Below are positions 23,931 through 32,370 of a DNA stretch of 64,000 bases, in pieces. The stretch covers positions 1-64,000 of the forward strand of contig JAEUHS010000033.1 in the NCBI GenBank assembly GCA_016794035.1, given 5' to 3'. Numbering within the stretch: position 1 is the stretch's first letter; every line of letters begins with the position of its first letter. The stretch comes from Planctomycetota bacterium. GTDB lineage: Bacteria; Planctomycetota; UBA1135; UBA2386. The notes beneath the pieces were generated by a model. The model made no database searches. It saw only the letters and a list, made by a program, of their open reading frames with translations, and was not told the origin of the DNA. A program made the position numbers and the translations under genes.

Positions 23931-26114
23931 ATGCAGATGGCCTCCCCCCGCCGTGCAGCCGACGCTGCGCTCGTCAGTCTCCTCCTGTGTCTCGCCGCGT
24001 CGTGCCATCAGGGCGGCGCGACCGTGGTCGCCGACGCCGATCCGCCGCCACTGCCCGCGCTGAGTCTGCAGGTCCAGGAGCCCGCGGCCGACGAACACCT
24101 CGAACCGACGGCGAGCGTGCAGATCCTGTTCACGGCCGAGGATCCGCTCGCGACCGCGATGATCCGCCTGGTCGCCGACGGCGACGGCGAGCTCGCGACG
24201 CGCGACGACCAGTACGAACTCGCGACGATGCCCGCCCAGAAGGGCAGCATGCACGAGACCCTCGTGATCCCGTTGCCGACCGGGATCCCGCTCGGCGGCT
24301 ACACGATCCTCGGCACCATCGGCGACGACGCCCGCCCATCCGTCACCGCCAGGGCTCCCGGTCGCATCCTGGTCGAGAGCAAGGGCCCGGGCGACCCGCC
24401 CGTGGATCCTCGGCTCGCGCTGCAGGTGTCGGAGCCGGCCGCGGGCCGCACCGTGTCCCGTGGCGGCGTCCTGGCCGTCGCGTTCGCGGCAGCGGGATCG
24501 GTCGGCACGATGGACGTGCACTTCGTGCTCGACACCGACGGCGATCGCACCACCACCGCCGACCAGTTCGCACTGGCGACGCTGACCACCCCGATCGGCG
24601 CCCCGCAGACCGCGATGCTGGCCCTCGCCGGGGCGCCGCTCGGGCTCCACCATCTGCTCGCGTCCGCGACGGCCGACGGCGGCGCGCTCGCGCAGGCGGC
24701 GGCCCCCGGTCTCGTGCGCGTCGTCGACGCCTCGTTCGCGGTGCGCGAGGGCAACAGCACCTACGAAGAAGGTCGCGCCACCACCACGCTGCCCGACGCG
24801 TCGACCGTGGTCGTCGGCCGCTTCTCCGGGTCGACGTCGTTCGGTGTCTGGCCGCAGGTGCACACGCTCAGCTCGCTCGGCGACGACGACATCTTCCTGT
24901 GCCGCTACCTGGCCGACGGTTCGCTCGCCTGGGCGCGACGCGCCGGCGGACCCTCGCGCGGTGACTGGGCCAACGCGGTCGCGGCCGGCACCGACGGCAC
25001 GTTCGTCGTCGGCGGCTTCTTCCACGGCCTCGCCGCACTCGACGGCGGTCCGGTGAACAGCGGACTGCAATCGGCCGGCGACGACGATGCGTTCCTGGCC
25101 CGATACGCGACCGACGGCACGATGCTCTGGTCCCGGTGCGCCGGCGGCCTGCTGCACGACGAGGTGCAGGGCGTCGCGCTGCTGCCCGACGGCTCGATCC
25201 TCGCCACCGGCTCCTTCGCCGCGCAGGCGATCTTCGGCGAGGCGCCGGGCGCGACGACGCTGCTGGTGCAAGGCTCGCTGGCCTCGGCCGACGGCTTCGT
25301 CGCCAGGTACGACGCGGCCGGCACGCTGATCTGGGTGCGGCAGTTCGGCGGCGCGACCGGCGACGACGGGGGCCGCGGCGTCGCCGCCACCCCCGACGGC
25401 GGCTGCGTGGTCACCGGCGTGTTCCGGGGTGCGGCCAGCTTCGGCAGCGGCGCCGGCGCGGTGACGCTGCTCGCCGCCGGCGGCGCCGACGTGTTCGTCG
25501 CCCGTTACGACGCCGGCGGTCAGCTGCTGTGGGCCCGGCGCGGCGGCGGGGCCGCCGACGACGAGGCGCGCGGCATCACCGTCTGTGCCGATGGCGCCTG
25601 CGTCGCGGTCGGCGGCTTCCGCGGCGCGGCCACGTTCACCGATCCGCTGCAGCCGGTCGCCCTGCAGGCGATCGGCGGCCTCGACGCCTTCGCGGCGCGC
25701 TACGCCGTCGACGGCGCCCTGCTGACGGTCCGGACCGCCGGCGGCACCGCCGACGACGAAGCCCGCAGCGTCGCCGCGACGGCCGACGGCGGCTGCCTCG
25801 TCACCGGTCACTTCCAGACCGCGGCCAGCCTCACCGGCAGCCTGCCGGCGCCGAACCTGCTCGGCTTCGGTTCGCGCGACGTGTTCGTCGCGCGCTACGC
25901 CGCCAACGGCGGGCTGCTGTGGGCCAGGGCCGCCGGCGGCACCGACTACGAACAGGTGCTCGGCCTGCACCGTGCCGCCGACGGCTCGTTCGCGATCACC
26001 GGCGTGTTCCAGGGCGCCGCGGCGTTCGGCGAGGGCGCCCGGCGGCAGGTGCTCGCCGCGAGCGGCTGGGGCGACATGTTCGTCGTCCGCTACAACGCCG
26101 ACGGCGACCTGTAG
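23931..26114 (+). CDS. Lipoprotein with SBBP-type beta-propeller repeats
   Basis: A 727-residue protein with a lipoprotein signal peptide ending LAASC (Cys25). Residues about 50-270 form two Ig-like or cadherin-like domains (each with LQVxEPAA at its start and a D-x-D-G-x calcium-like loop). From about 280 to the end run seven or more repeats of about 60 residues carrying DxFLARYxxDGxLLWxRxxGG, the SBBP beta-propeller repeat. The protein is predicted to sit on a membrane and present a propeller outside. Function is unknown; such repeats commonly bind proteins. ATG 23937 is an alternative start. It ends 22 bases from the convergent peptidase gene. Confidence 0.87.
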   Translation: MQMASPRRAADAALVSLLLCLAASCHQGGATVVADADPPPLPALSLQVQEPAADEHLEPTASVQILFTAEDPLATAMIRLVADGDGELATRDDQYELATMPAQKGSMHETLVIPLPTGIPLGGYTILGTIGDDARPSVTARAPGRILVESKGPGDPPVDPRLALQVSEPAAGRTVSRGGVLAVAFAAAGSVGTMDVHFVLDTDGDRTTTADQFALATLTTPIGAPQTAMLALAGAPLGLHHLLASATADGGALAQAAAPGLVRVVDASFAVREGNSTYEEGRATTTLPDASTVVVGRFSGSTSFGVWPQVHTLSSLGDDDIFLCRYLADGSLAWARRAGGPSRGDWANAVAAGTDGTFVVGGFFHGLAALDGGPVNSGLQSAGDDDAFLARYATDGTMLWSRCAGGLLHDEVQGVALLPDGSILATGSFAAQAIFGEAPGATTLLVQGSLASADGFVARYDAAGTLIWVRQFGGATGDDGGRGVAATPDGGCVVTGVFRGAASFGSGAGAVTLLAAGGADVFVARYDAGGQLLWARRGGGAADDEARGITVCADGACVAVGGFRGAATFTDPLQPVALQAIGGLDAFAARYAVDGALLTVRTAGGTADDEARSVAATADGGCLVTGHFQTAASLTGSLPAPNLLGFGSRDVFVARYAANGGLLWARAAGGTDYEQVLGLHRAADGSFAITGVFQGAAAFGEGARRQVLAASGWGDMFVVRYNADGDL

Positions 26115-26117
26115 GGT

Positions 26118-26136
26118 CGGCCGTCGGCGCCGGCCG
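26118..26136. terminator. Short convergent-gene hairpin
   Basis: CGGCCG (26118-26123) and CGGCCG (26131-26136) can pair around a seven-base loop. The hairpin fills the 22-base gap between two convergent genes and could end both transcripts. It has no U-tract, so this is weak. Confidence 0.3.
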
Positions 26137-27807
26137 TCACTTGCCGTCGCGCAGTTCGCGCACCAGATCGTGTTCGCCGTAGATCTTGTCGATCGCCTCG
26201 ATCATGCCACCGGTGTGCACGCCGACGCAGCGGTTGACGCGCTCGTCGAACCAGTAGTTGCCCGGCAGCGACTCGATGTTGCCGTCGAACACCAGGCCGA
26301 CGACCTCGGCCTTGCGGTTCAGGATCGGGCTGCCCGAGTTGCCGCCGATGATGTCGGCGGTGCAGACGAAGTTGTAGGGCGTGTCGAGGTTCAGCTGGCC
26401 CTTCTTCTCGATCCAGTGCGCCGGCAGGTCGTACGGCGGCTGGTTGTCGAACGCGGCGTTGCGCTCGTACAGGCCGTTGAAGGTCGTCTTCGGCGGCACG
26501 TTCGTGGTGCCGGCCTCGTAGCCCTTGACGGTGCCGTAGGCGAGCCGCAGCGTGAACGTCGCGTCGGGGTAGACGTCGGTGCCGTAGACGTCGAAGCGGG
26601 CCTTGTTGATCACGCCCTTGGCCTCGCCGCACACCTGCGCGGTGACCCGCTCGTGCTCCTGCATCATGCGCTGCAGGTCGACCTTCTCGCCGGCGAACTC
26701 GGTCATCAGCTTCTTCATCTCACCGGCGATCAGCTCGAACGCCGCCTTGACCTCGGGCTTGCCCGAACGCTCGATCAGCGCCGCGTCGCGCTTCTGGATC
26801 GCGGCCATGCGCTCGGCGTCGCGCAGGCCGGCGAGGTGGCCCTCGTAGGCCTTCAGCGAGTTGGCGATGCCGAAGTAGCGATCGCGCAGCTCGAACGCGC
26901 GCTTCTCGCTGCGCGCCATCTGCTTCTTCAGCATGTCGCGCATCTGGGTCAGCCGCGCGACGATCGCCGGCACGCTGACGTCGCGGTGGAACTCCATCTC
27001 CTCGTAGGTCAGCGCGCGCTCGGTGCTGCCCGGGTGGCCCGACACGAACACCAGCTCGTCGGTCTCTGCCCCTGCCGCGTTCCACTTGAAGAAGAACTTC
27101 GACGAGTCGATCGGCTTGTCGTCCTCGTAGACGCGGAAGAACGCGCAGTCGAGGTCGTAGCGCGGGTAGGTGAAGTTGTCCGGGTCACCGCCGAAGAAGG
27201 CGACCTGCTTCTCCGGCGCGAACACGACGCGCACGTCGTCGTAGACGTGGTAGACGTAGATGCGGAACTGGTTGCCGTCGTAGAGCTGCACCTCGTCGGC
27301 CTTGATGTGCTTCTCGTCGTCGGTGATCGCCGCGCACATCTCCGAGAACTTGGCGCGCCACTCGTTGCCTTCCGGCGTCTTGTCCTCGGCCTTGGCGGCG
27401 AGGATCTCGGCGGTGACGTCCTTGATCTCGATCAGCTGGCGCAGCGTCAGGTCGGTGCCCTTGACCTCGCTGCCGTAGAGCCGCGAGCTGAAGCCGTCCT
27501 TGACCCAGTCCTTCTCCTGCGTCGAGATCTTCTGGATCGTTTCGAGCGCGACGTGGTGGTTGGTCATCACCAGGCCGTTCGGCGACACGAACGAACCCGA
27601 GCCGCCGGTGTCGAAGCGCACCGAACCGAGCCGCACGTGGTCGAGCCACTCCGCGGTGGGCTCGAAGTCGTACTTCTCCTTCAGTTGCTTGAGCGGCAGG
27701 CCATCGAAGGGCCACATGCCCTCGTCGGGGCGGACGGTGGACGTGGGAAAGGCGACGCCGGACAGAACGACGGCGGCCGCCAGCTGGAGCAGCGGGGTCA
27801 GTTGCAT
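26137..27807 (-). CDS. S46 family dipeptidyl-peptidase, short DPP7-like
   Basis: A 556-residue exported serine peptidase with a signal peptide (LTPLLQLAAAVVLSGVAF). Family motifs are GMWPFDGLP at the mature N-terminus, TNHHVA with catalytic His85, PRYDLDCAFFR with Asp220, and GGNSGSPILN with Ser491, followed by FDGNIESLPG. S46 enzymes remove dipeptides from peptide N-termini in the periplasm. By position, Gly509 corresponds to the residue that is Gly in DPP7 and Arg in DPP11, so hydrophobic rather than acidic second residues are expected (inference). Known members have about 700 residues; this one is shorter, mainly in the helical domain. A CCAGGA Shine-Dalgarno-like box precedes ATG 27807. 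Confidence 0.93.
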   Translation of the reverse strand: MQLTPLLQLAAAVVLSGVAFPTSTVRPDEGMWPFDGLPLKQLKEKYDFEPTAEWLDHVRLGSVRFDTGGSGSFVSPNGLVMTNHHVALETIQKISTQEKDWVKDGFSSRLYGSEVKGTDLTLRQLIEIKDVTAEILAAKAEDKTPEGNEWRAKFSEMCAAITDDEKHIKADEVQLYDGNQFRIYVYHVYDDVRVVFAPEKQVAFFGGDPDNFTYPRYDLDCAFFRVYEDDKPIDSSKFFFKWNAAGAETDELVFVSGHPGSTERALTYEEMEFHRDVSVPAIVARLTQMRDMLKKQMARSEKRAFELRDRYFGIANSLKAYEGHLAGLRDAERMAAIQKRDAALIERSGKPEVKAAFELIAGEMKKLMTEFAGEKVDLQRMMQEHERVTAQVCGEAKGVINKARFDVYGTDVYPDATFTLRLAYGTVKGYEAGTTNVPPKTTFNGLYERNAAFDNQPPYDLPAHWIEKKGQLNLDTPYNFVCTADIIGGNSGSPILNRKAEVVGLVFDGNIESLPGNYWFDERVNRCVGVHTGGMIEAIDKIYGEHDLVRELRDGK

Positions 27808-27854
27808 AACGGTTCCTGGATGCCGCGCGCGGGGCGGGCGGACGGGGGCGCAGC

Positions 27855-27883
27855 ATGATAGAGACACGCCGCCGCCGGGCCAG
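27855..27883 (-). promoter_or_regulatory. Putative promoter of the S46 peptidase gene
   Basis: On the minus strand TATCAT (27855-27860) matches five of six -10 bases. CTGGCC lies 17 bases upstream (27878-27883) at the -35 position. The leader to ATG 27807 would be about 40 bases and contains the ribosome-binding site. Confidence 0.45.
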
Positions 27884-27926
27884 GATCCGCTGGCCTCCAT
27901 TCTCACCCGGGCGACACACGCCGCCG

Positions 27927-28430
27927 CTAGCCGCGGCGGACGCGCGGTTCGACCCACTCGACCGTGGTGCGATCGGCGGCGAACGACAGCCGCAGCTGGT
28001 GGCGGAACCGCCGGATCAGCGCGGCCGTGAGCCGCCGGGCGATGTGCACGCCGGTGGTCGCGACCCGGACCCGGTCGTCGCCGACCTCGACCTTCATGAT
28101 GCGTTCGAGCGGGTGCTCGAGCACCTCGCCGCTCTCGACGCGGCCGAGGATGCCGCGCACCTCGTTCCACCACGGCGGCAGTTCGCCGGTCAGTTCGACG
28201 ACGTGCGCCGGCGCCCCGTCGCGGATGCGTTCGCAGGCCGGACAGACGACGCGCGGCAGATCGGGCAGCGGCTCGTCCCAGCGCCAGCGGCCCTGCCACT
28301 CGGTGGCGCCGCACTGCTTGCAGACGGCGGGGTAGAGCTTGCCCTGCGGGCGATACGGATCGGACCAGTCCTGGGCGGCGCGGCGGGCACGGGCGAAGGC
28401 CAGGGCGCGCGCAGATCGGGAATGCTGCAT
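27927..28430 (-). CDS. BCAM0308-type zinc-ribbon protein
   Basis: A 167-residue soluble protein. Residues about 36-75 form a zinc ribbon with CKQCG and CPACERIRDG, separated by a Trp-rich segment (WQGRWRW). The following region has the family pattern HPLERIMKVEVGDDRVRVATTGVHIARRL, then a small beta-alpha domain ending in a basic tail. This matches the uncharacterised BCAM0308 family, whose second half resembles an NMD3/ribosome-factor-like or translation-related fold; no function is proven. GGAGG sits eight bases before ATG 28430. It diverges from the NuoF-like gene with a 147-base gap. Confidence 0.82.
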   Translation of the reverse strand: MQHSRSARALAFARARRAAQDWSDPYRPQGKLYPAVCKQCGATEWQGRWRWDEPLPDLPRVVCPACERIRDGAPAHVVELTGELPPWWNEVRGILGRVESGEVLEHPLERIMKVEVGDDRVRVATTGVHIARRLTAALIRRFRHQLRLSFAADRTTVEWVEPRVRRG

Positions 28431-28577
28431 GGCGGTACCTCCACCCGCCATCACAGCACAACGCGGCGCCGCGCACAGGGTCGCCGAAGGACCCTTGCGC
28501 CTACGCCCATCGCCCCGCTCGGCCGAAAGGCGCAGCGTGCGATGGACGGAGGGCCGCGGCCACCTACCATCCGCAGC

Positions 28578-29810
28578 GTGCACCCCCGACTGCTGCTGCC
28601 GGCGCGCACCACGACCGGCCCCGAGACCCTCGCCGAGTACCGCGCCCGCGGCGGCTACGACGGCCTGATGCGCCAGCTGCGGGACGGCACCCCCGAGCGG
28701 CTGCGCGCCGACGTCGCCGCGGCGGGCCTGCGCGGCCGCGGCGGCGCGGCGTTCCCGACCGCGCGCAAGTGGGACCTGGCGGCGCGCTCCGGCCACGACA
28801 CCCGCTACGTGGTCGCCAACGGCGGCGAACACGAACCCGGCAGCAACAAGGACCGCTTCCTGGTCGAGCAGCATCCGCACGCGGTGCTCGAAGGCCTGAT
28901 GCTGGCCGGCATCGCCACCGGCGCGACCAAGGGCTGGCTCTACCTGATCGAGGACATGCACGGGCCGCGCGCCAGCGCCGAGGCCGCGCTGCGGGAACTC
29001 GACGACGCCGGCATGATGCACATGCCGATCGCGATCCACCTCGGCCCCACCACCTACGTCGCCGGCGAGGAGACCGCGGTGCTGTCGGCGATCGAGGGCA
29101 AGCCGGCGAAGCCGCGCAAGAAGCCGCCGTACCCCGGCGAGCAGGGCCTGTTCGAGAAGCCGACCACGGTCAACAACACCGAGACGCTGGCGCACGTGGC
29201 CTGGATCGCGCGCAACGGTGCCGAGGCGTTCGCGGCGATCGGCACCGAGCAGAGCAAGGGCACGCTGCTGTTCACGCTCGGCGAGCAGGTGCGGCGCCCC
29301 GGCGTCCACGAGCTGCCGTTCGGCGCCACCTACCGCGAACTGATCGAACGCTGCGGCGGCGGGCTCGCGAACGGCCGGCCGGTGCGCGCGGTGCTGCCGG
29401 CGATGTCGTGCGGGTTCTTGTTGGCCGAGCACCTCGACGTGCCGATCGCCTACGAGACGCTGCGGCCGCTCGGCAGCTCGCCCGGTTGCGGCGGCGTGCG
29501 CCTCGTCGACGACACCACCGACGTGGTCGCGCTCGCGGTCGAGATCGCCGAGTTCTTCATGCAGGAACAGTGCGGCCAGTGCCCGCCGTGCCGCATGGAG
29601 ACCAACCAGTTCGTGCACATCCTCAAGGCCGTGCAGCAGGGCAAGGGTCCCGGCTACGCCGAGAAGCTGCAGAAGCTGGCCGCGTTCTCGCACAAGAAGG
29701 GCTTCTGCTCGCTGATCGAGATGGCCGCCGCGCCGGTGCTGAGCGCCGTGCGCTGCTTCGCCGACGACTTCGCGGCCGCAGCCGGCCCCGGGGCGCCCAC
29801 GGGTTCCTGA
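28578..29810 (+). CDS. NuoF-like NADH-binding flavoprotein
   Basis: A 410-residue homologue of the 51-kDa NADH-binding subunit of complex I and of related dehydrogenases and hydrogenases. The Rossmann-like FMN/NADH region shows GLRGRGGAAFPTARKW (residues 50-65) and NGGEHEPGSNKDRF. Near residue 332 CGQCPPC and a later Cys near 377 (GFCSLIE) provide four ligands for the N3-type 4Fe-4S cluster. No NuoE, NuoG or hydrogenase subunit is adjacent, so its partner is unknown. It may feed electrons to a small reductase or formate dehydrogenase-like partner elsewhere. GTG 28578 has TACCAT seven bases upstream. ATG 28542 in frame is an alternative. Confidence 0.88.
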   Translation: MHPRLLLPARTTTGPETLAEYRARGGYDGLMRQLRDGTPERLRADVAAAGLRGRGGAAFPTARKWDLAARSGHDTRYVVANGGEHEPGSNKDRFLVEQHPHAVLEGLMLAGIATGATKGWLYLIEDMHGPRASAEAALRELDDAGMMHMPIAIHLGPTTYVAGEETAVLSAIEGKPAKPRKKPPYPGEQGLFEKPTTVNNTETLAHVAWIARNGAEAFAAIGTEQSKGTLLFTLGEQVRRPGVHELPFGATYRELIERCGGGLANGRPVRAVLPAMSCGFLLAEHLDVPIAYETLRPLGSSPGCGGVRLVDDTTDVVALAVEIAEFFMQEQCGQCPPCRMETNQFVHILKAVQQGKGPGYAEKLQKLAAFSHKKGFCSLIEMAAAPVLSAVRCFADDFAAAAGPGAPTGS

Positions 29811-29811
29811 C

Positions 29812-30948
29812 GTGCCGCACTACTACGTCGCCTGCACGCTGGGCCTCGAGGAGGTGCTCGCGACCGAACTGCGCGGCATCGGCGCGGGCAACGTCACCGT
29901 GCGCCGCGGCGCCTGCGCGTTCGTCGGCGAACCGGCACTGGCCTACAAGGCGTGCCTGTGGCTGCGTTCGGCGATCCGCGTGCAGGAGGAGCTGGCGCGC
30001 GGCCGCGTGCGCGACCGCGACGAGCTCTACGCGCTGACCGGCACGGTCGACTGGTCGCGCTCGATCACGCACCTGCAGACGCTGGCGATCGACGGCTCGG
30101 TCAAGGACAGCTTCGCCAACGACACGCGCTACCCGGTGCTGGTGGTCAAGGACGCGATCTGCGACCAGTTCCGCACCGTCGACGACAAGCGCCCCGACGT
30201 CGCGCGCGAACGCCCCGACCTGCCGATCAAGCTGGTGCTGCAGGGCGACGAGGCGATCCTCTACCGCGAACTCGGCGGCGAGCCGCTGCACAAGCGCGGC
30301 TATCGCGAGGTCCAGCACAAGAGCCCGCTGAACGAGGCGACCGCCGCCGGCCTGCTGCTGCTGACCGACTGGGACCGCCGGTCGCCGGTGTGCGACCCGA
30401 TGTGCGGCTCGGCGACCTTCCTGATCGAGGCGGCGTGGCTGGCGACCGACCGCGCGCCGGGCCTCGGCCGCAGCTTCGCGTTCGAGCACTGGCGCGACGT
30501 CGACCTCGCCGCCTGGCGCACGATCTACGACGAGGCCGAGGCGCGTGCCGCCGCCGGCGCCGGCGCGTGCCCGCCGCTGTGCGGCAACGACCGCCACCCC
30601 GGCGCGATCGCGCTGGCGCAGAAGGCGATCGCGGCCGCCGGCCTCGGCGGCAGGATCCAGCTGACGCACGGCGATGCGCGCGACTACGCGCCGCCGTTCC
30701 CGCCGCAGCTCGTGGTCACCAACCCGCCGTACGGCGAACGCCTGCAGGCCGACCCGGCGTCGCTCCAGGACACCTGGCGCGCGCTCGGCCAGTTCCTGCA
30801 CGAGCGCTGCCCCGGCGCGTCGGCCTACGTGCTGTGCGGCGCGCCGGCGCTGACGCGCCACCTCGGCCTGCGCGCGAGCCAGAAGTTCCCGGTACGCAAC
30901 GGCCCGCTCGACTGCCGCTGGCTGCGCTACGAGATCGAGGCGCGATGA
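29812..30948 (+). CDS. rlmL: 23S rRNA guanine-N2-methyltransferase, RlmL-type
   Basis: A 378-residue RNA methyltransferase. The N-terminal 160 residues are a ferredoxin-like/THUMP module opening YYVACTLGLEEVLATEL, which binds RNA. The C-terminal half is a class I methyltransferase with CDPMCGSATFLIEAA as SAM-binding motif, the SPLNEATAAGLLLL helix and NPPYGER (near 304) as the catalytic motif for N2-guanine. E. coli RlmL is about 700 residues with a second RlmK domain; this protein is only the RlmL half, as in many bacteria. GTG 29812 follows the previous stop by one base, indicating coupling with the NuoF-like gene. Confidence 0.9.
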   Translation: MPHYYVACTLGLEEVLATELRGIGAGNVTVRRGACAFVGEPALAYKACLWLRSAIRVQEELARGRVRDRDELYALTGTVDWSRSITHLQTLAIDGSVKDSFANDTRYPVLVVKDAICDQFRTVDDKRPDVARERPDLPIKLVLQGDEAILYRELGGEPLHKRGYREVQHKSPLNEATAAGLLLLTDWDRRSPVCDPMCGSATFLIEAAWLATDRAPGLGRSFAFEHWRDVDLAAWRTIYDEAEARAAAGAGACPPLCGNDRHPGAIALAQKAIAAAGLGGRIQLTHGDARDYAPPFPPQLVVTNPPYGERLQADPASLQDTWRALGQFLHERCPGASAYVLCGAPALTRHLGLRASQKFPVRNGPLDCRWLRYEIEAR

Positions 30949-31027
30949 ACGGGTGCGGGCGACGGATCGCCAGCCGCCTGCTGTTCGCCACGCTCGGCGC
31001 CTGCAGCGCGGCACCGTACGCAGCCGG

Positions 31028-32332
31028 TCAGGTCTCCTGCTCGCGGCACCGGCGCCCGAGCCACCAGCCGACGCCGCCCCAGACCAGCACGAACGGCAGC
31101 GCGCCGGCGGCGACGGCGACCGCGCCGACCTGCAATCGCACCAGCACATCGTTGACGCTGGCGCCGACCAGATCGCCGCAGCGCAGCACCGCGGTGTCGA
31201 GGAACGCCTTCGACTTGTACTTCTCCTCGAGGCCGAGCGGCGTGAACAGCACCTCGCGCGCCGGCTTGTCGAACGCGAACTGCAGCGTGCGGCGCGCGAC
31301 CTCGAACACCGCCATCACCACGATCGTCGGCACCACCGCGACCAGCGACAGTCCGAGCAGCGTCACGGCCGGCATGATGCAGAGCACCACCGCGAGGCCG
31401 AGCCGCAGCAGGGCCGAGCGCGTGACCCAGACCTGGATCACCAGCGCGCACAGGTTCTGGCACAGGTTGATGGTCGAGAACAGCGCGCGGCGGTCCTGGT
31501 CGGACGCGATCTGGCTGCCGGCGAGGTCGTTCAGCACGTAGTAGAACGAGGTCGCCGCGACCGACGAGATCAGCACGAACATCGCGATGCCGAGCAGGTA
31601 CGGCGAACGCCAGAGCAGCCGCAGCCCCTCGAGCACGCCCGAAGCGGCGACCCGGGTCGCAGCGCGTTCGTCGCCGCCCACCATCGCGATGCACGCCCGC
31701 AGCGAGCGCCGGTGGCACAGCACCGCGATCTCGAGCACCAGCCCGGCGGCCAGCATCACCCACGCCCGCGGCAGACTCGCCGCCAGCAGCGCCACCGTCG
31801 AGGCGACGATGGCGCCGAGCGTGCCGCCCAGCGCGACGAAGCCGAACAGGCGCTTGCCCTGCTGGGTGGTGAAGAAGTCGACCGCGTGCACCCAGACCAG
31901 CGCCACGCCGCAGACGACGAACGCGGTCACCCACGAGTAGAAGAACGCGGCGGTCAGCCCCTCGACGCTCGACCAGGCGACGGCGCCCTGCGGCAGCGGC
32001 GGCACCCGCATCGACACGACGGCCAGCACGACGAAGCTGGCCGCGAACGCGTGCAGCACGCCGGGCAGGAAGCGGCTGGTCGGCAGGCGATTCGCCAGCA
32101 GCATGTAGATCGGGTTCAGCAGGGTGATCAGCACGAACGTCTGCACGAACAGCAGCAGCAGGTTCTGTTTGCCGAACGCGGTGCCGATCTCCTCGCGCAG
32201 CGGGCGCAGCAGGTAGTAGGCACACAGCACCGCGAAGAACAACGCCGCGGTCCACAGCGCGGCCGCGCGTTCGACCGGCGTCGCATCGTGCAGGCGCAGC
32301 AATCGCAGCAGGCGCTGGTTCACGGGCGCCAC
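31028..32332 (-). CDS. Npt1/Npt2-type nucleotide transporter, membrane protein
   Basis: A 434-residue inner-membrane protein with about 11-12 predicted helices, MFS-like in layout. The first helix region reads FAVLCAYYLLRPLREEIG, the signature of the NTP/NDP exchange transporter (Npt, TlcA-type) family. A later GFVALGGTLGAIVAS helix and a conserved KPAREVLFTPLGLEEKYKSKAFLD loop agree. True ATP/ADP exchange is typical of intracellular bacteria; free-living bacteria carry divergent relatives of unknown substrate, which is more likely here. A 79-base gap separates it from the convergent rlmL. Confidence 0.75.
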   Translation of the reverse strand: MAPVNQRLLRLLRLHDATPVERAAALWTAALFFAVLCAYYLLRPLREEIGTAFGKQNLLLLFVQTFVLITLLNPIYMLLANRLPTSRFLPGVLHAFAASFVVLAVVSMRVPPLPQGAVAWSSVEGLTAAFFYSWVTAFVVCGVALVWVHAVDFFTTQQGKRLFGFVALGGTLGAIVASTVALLAASLPRAWVMLAAGLVLEIAVLCHRRSLRACIAMVGGDERAATRVAASGVLEGLRLLWRSPYLLGIAMFVLISSVAATSFYYVLNDLAGSQIASDQDRRALFSTINLCQNLCALVIQVWVTRSALLRLGLAVVLCIMPAVTLLGLSLVAVVPTIVVMAVFEVARRTLQFAFDKPAREVLFTPLGLEEKYKSKAFLDTAVLRCGDLVGASVNDVLVRLQVGAVAVAAGALPFVLVWGGVGWWLGRRCREQET

Positions 32333-32370
32333 CTACGCACGCCCGGCGACGGTGACGAGTGACCCGGCAC

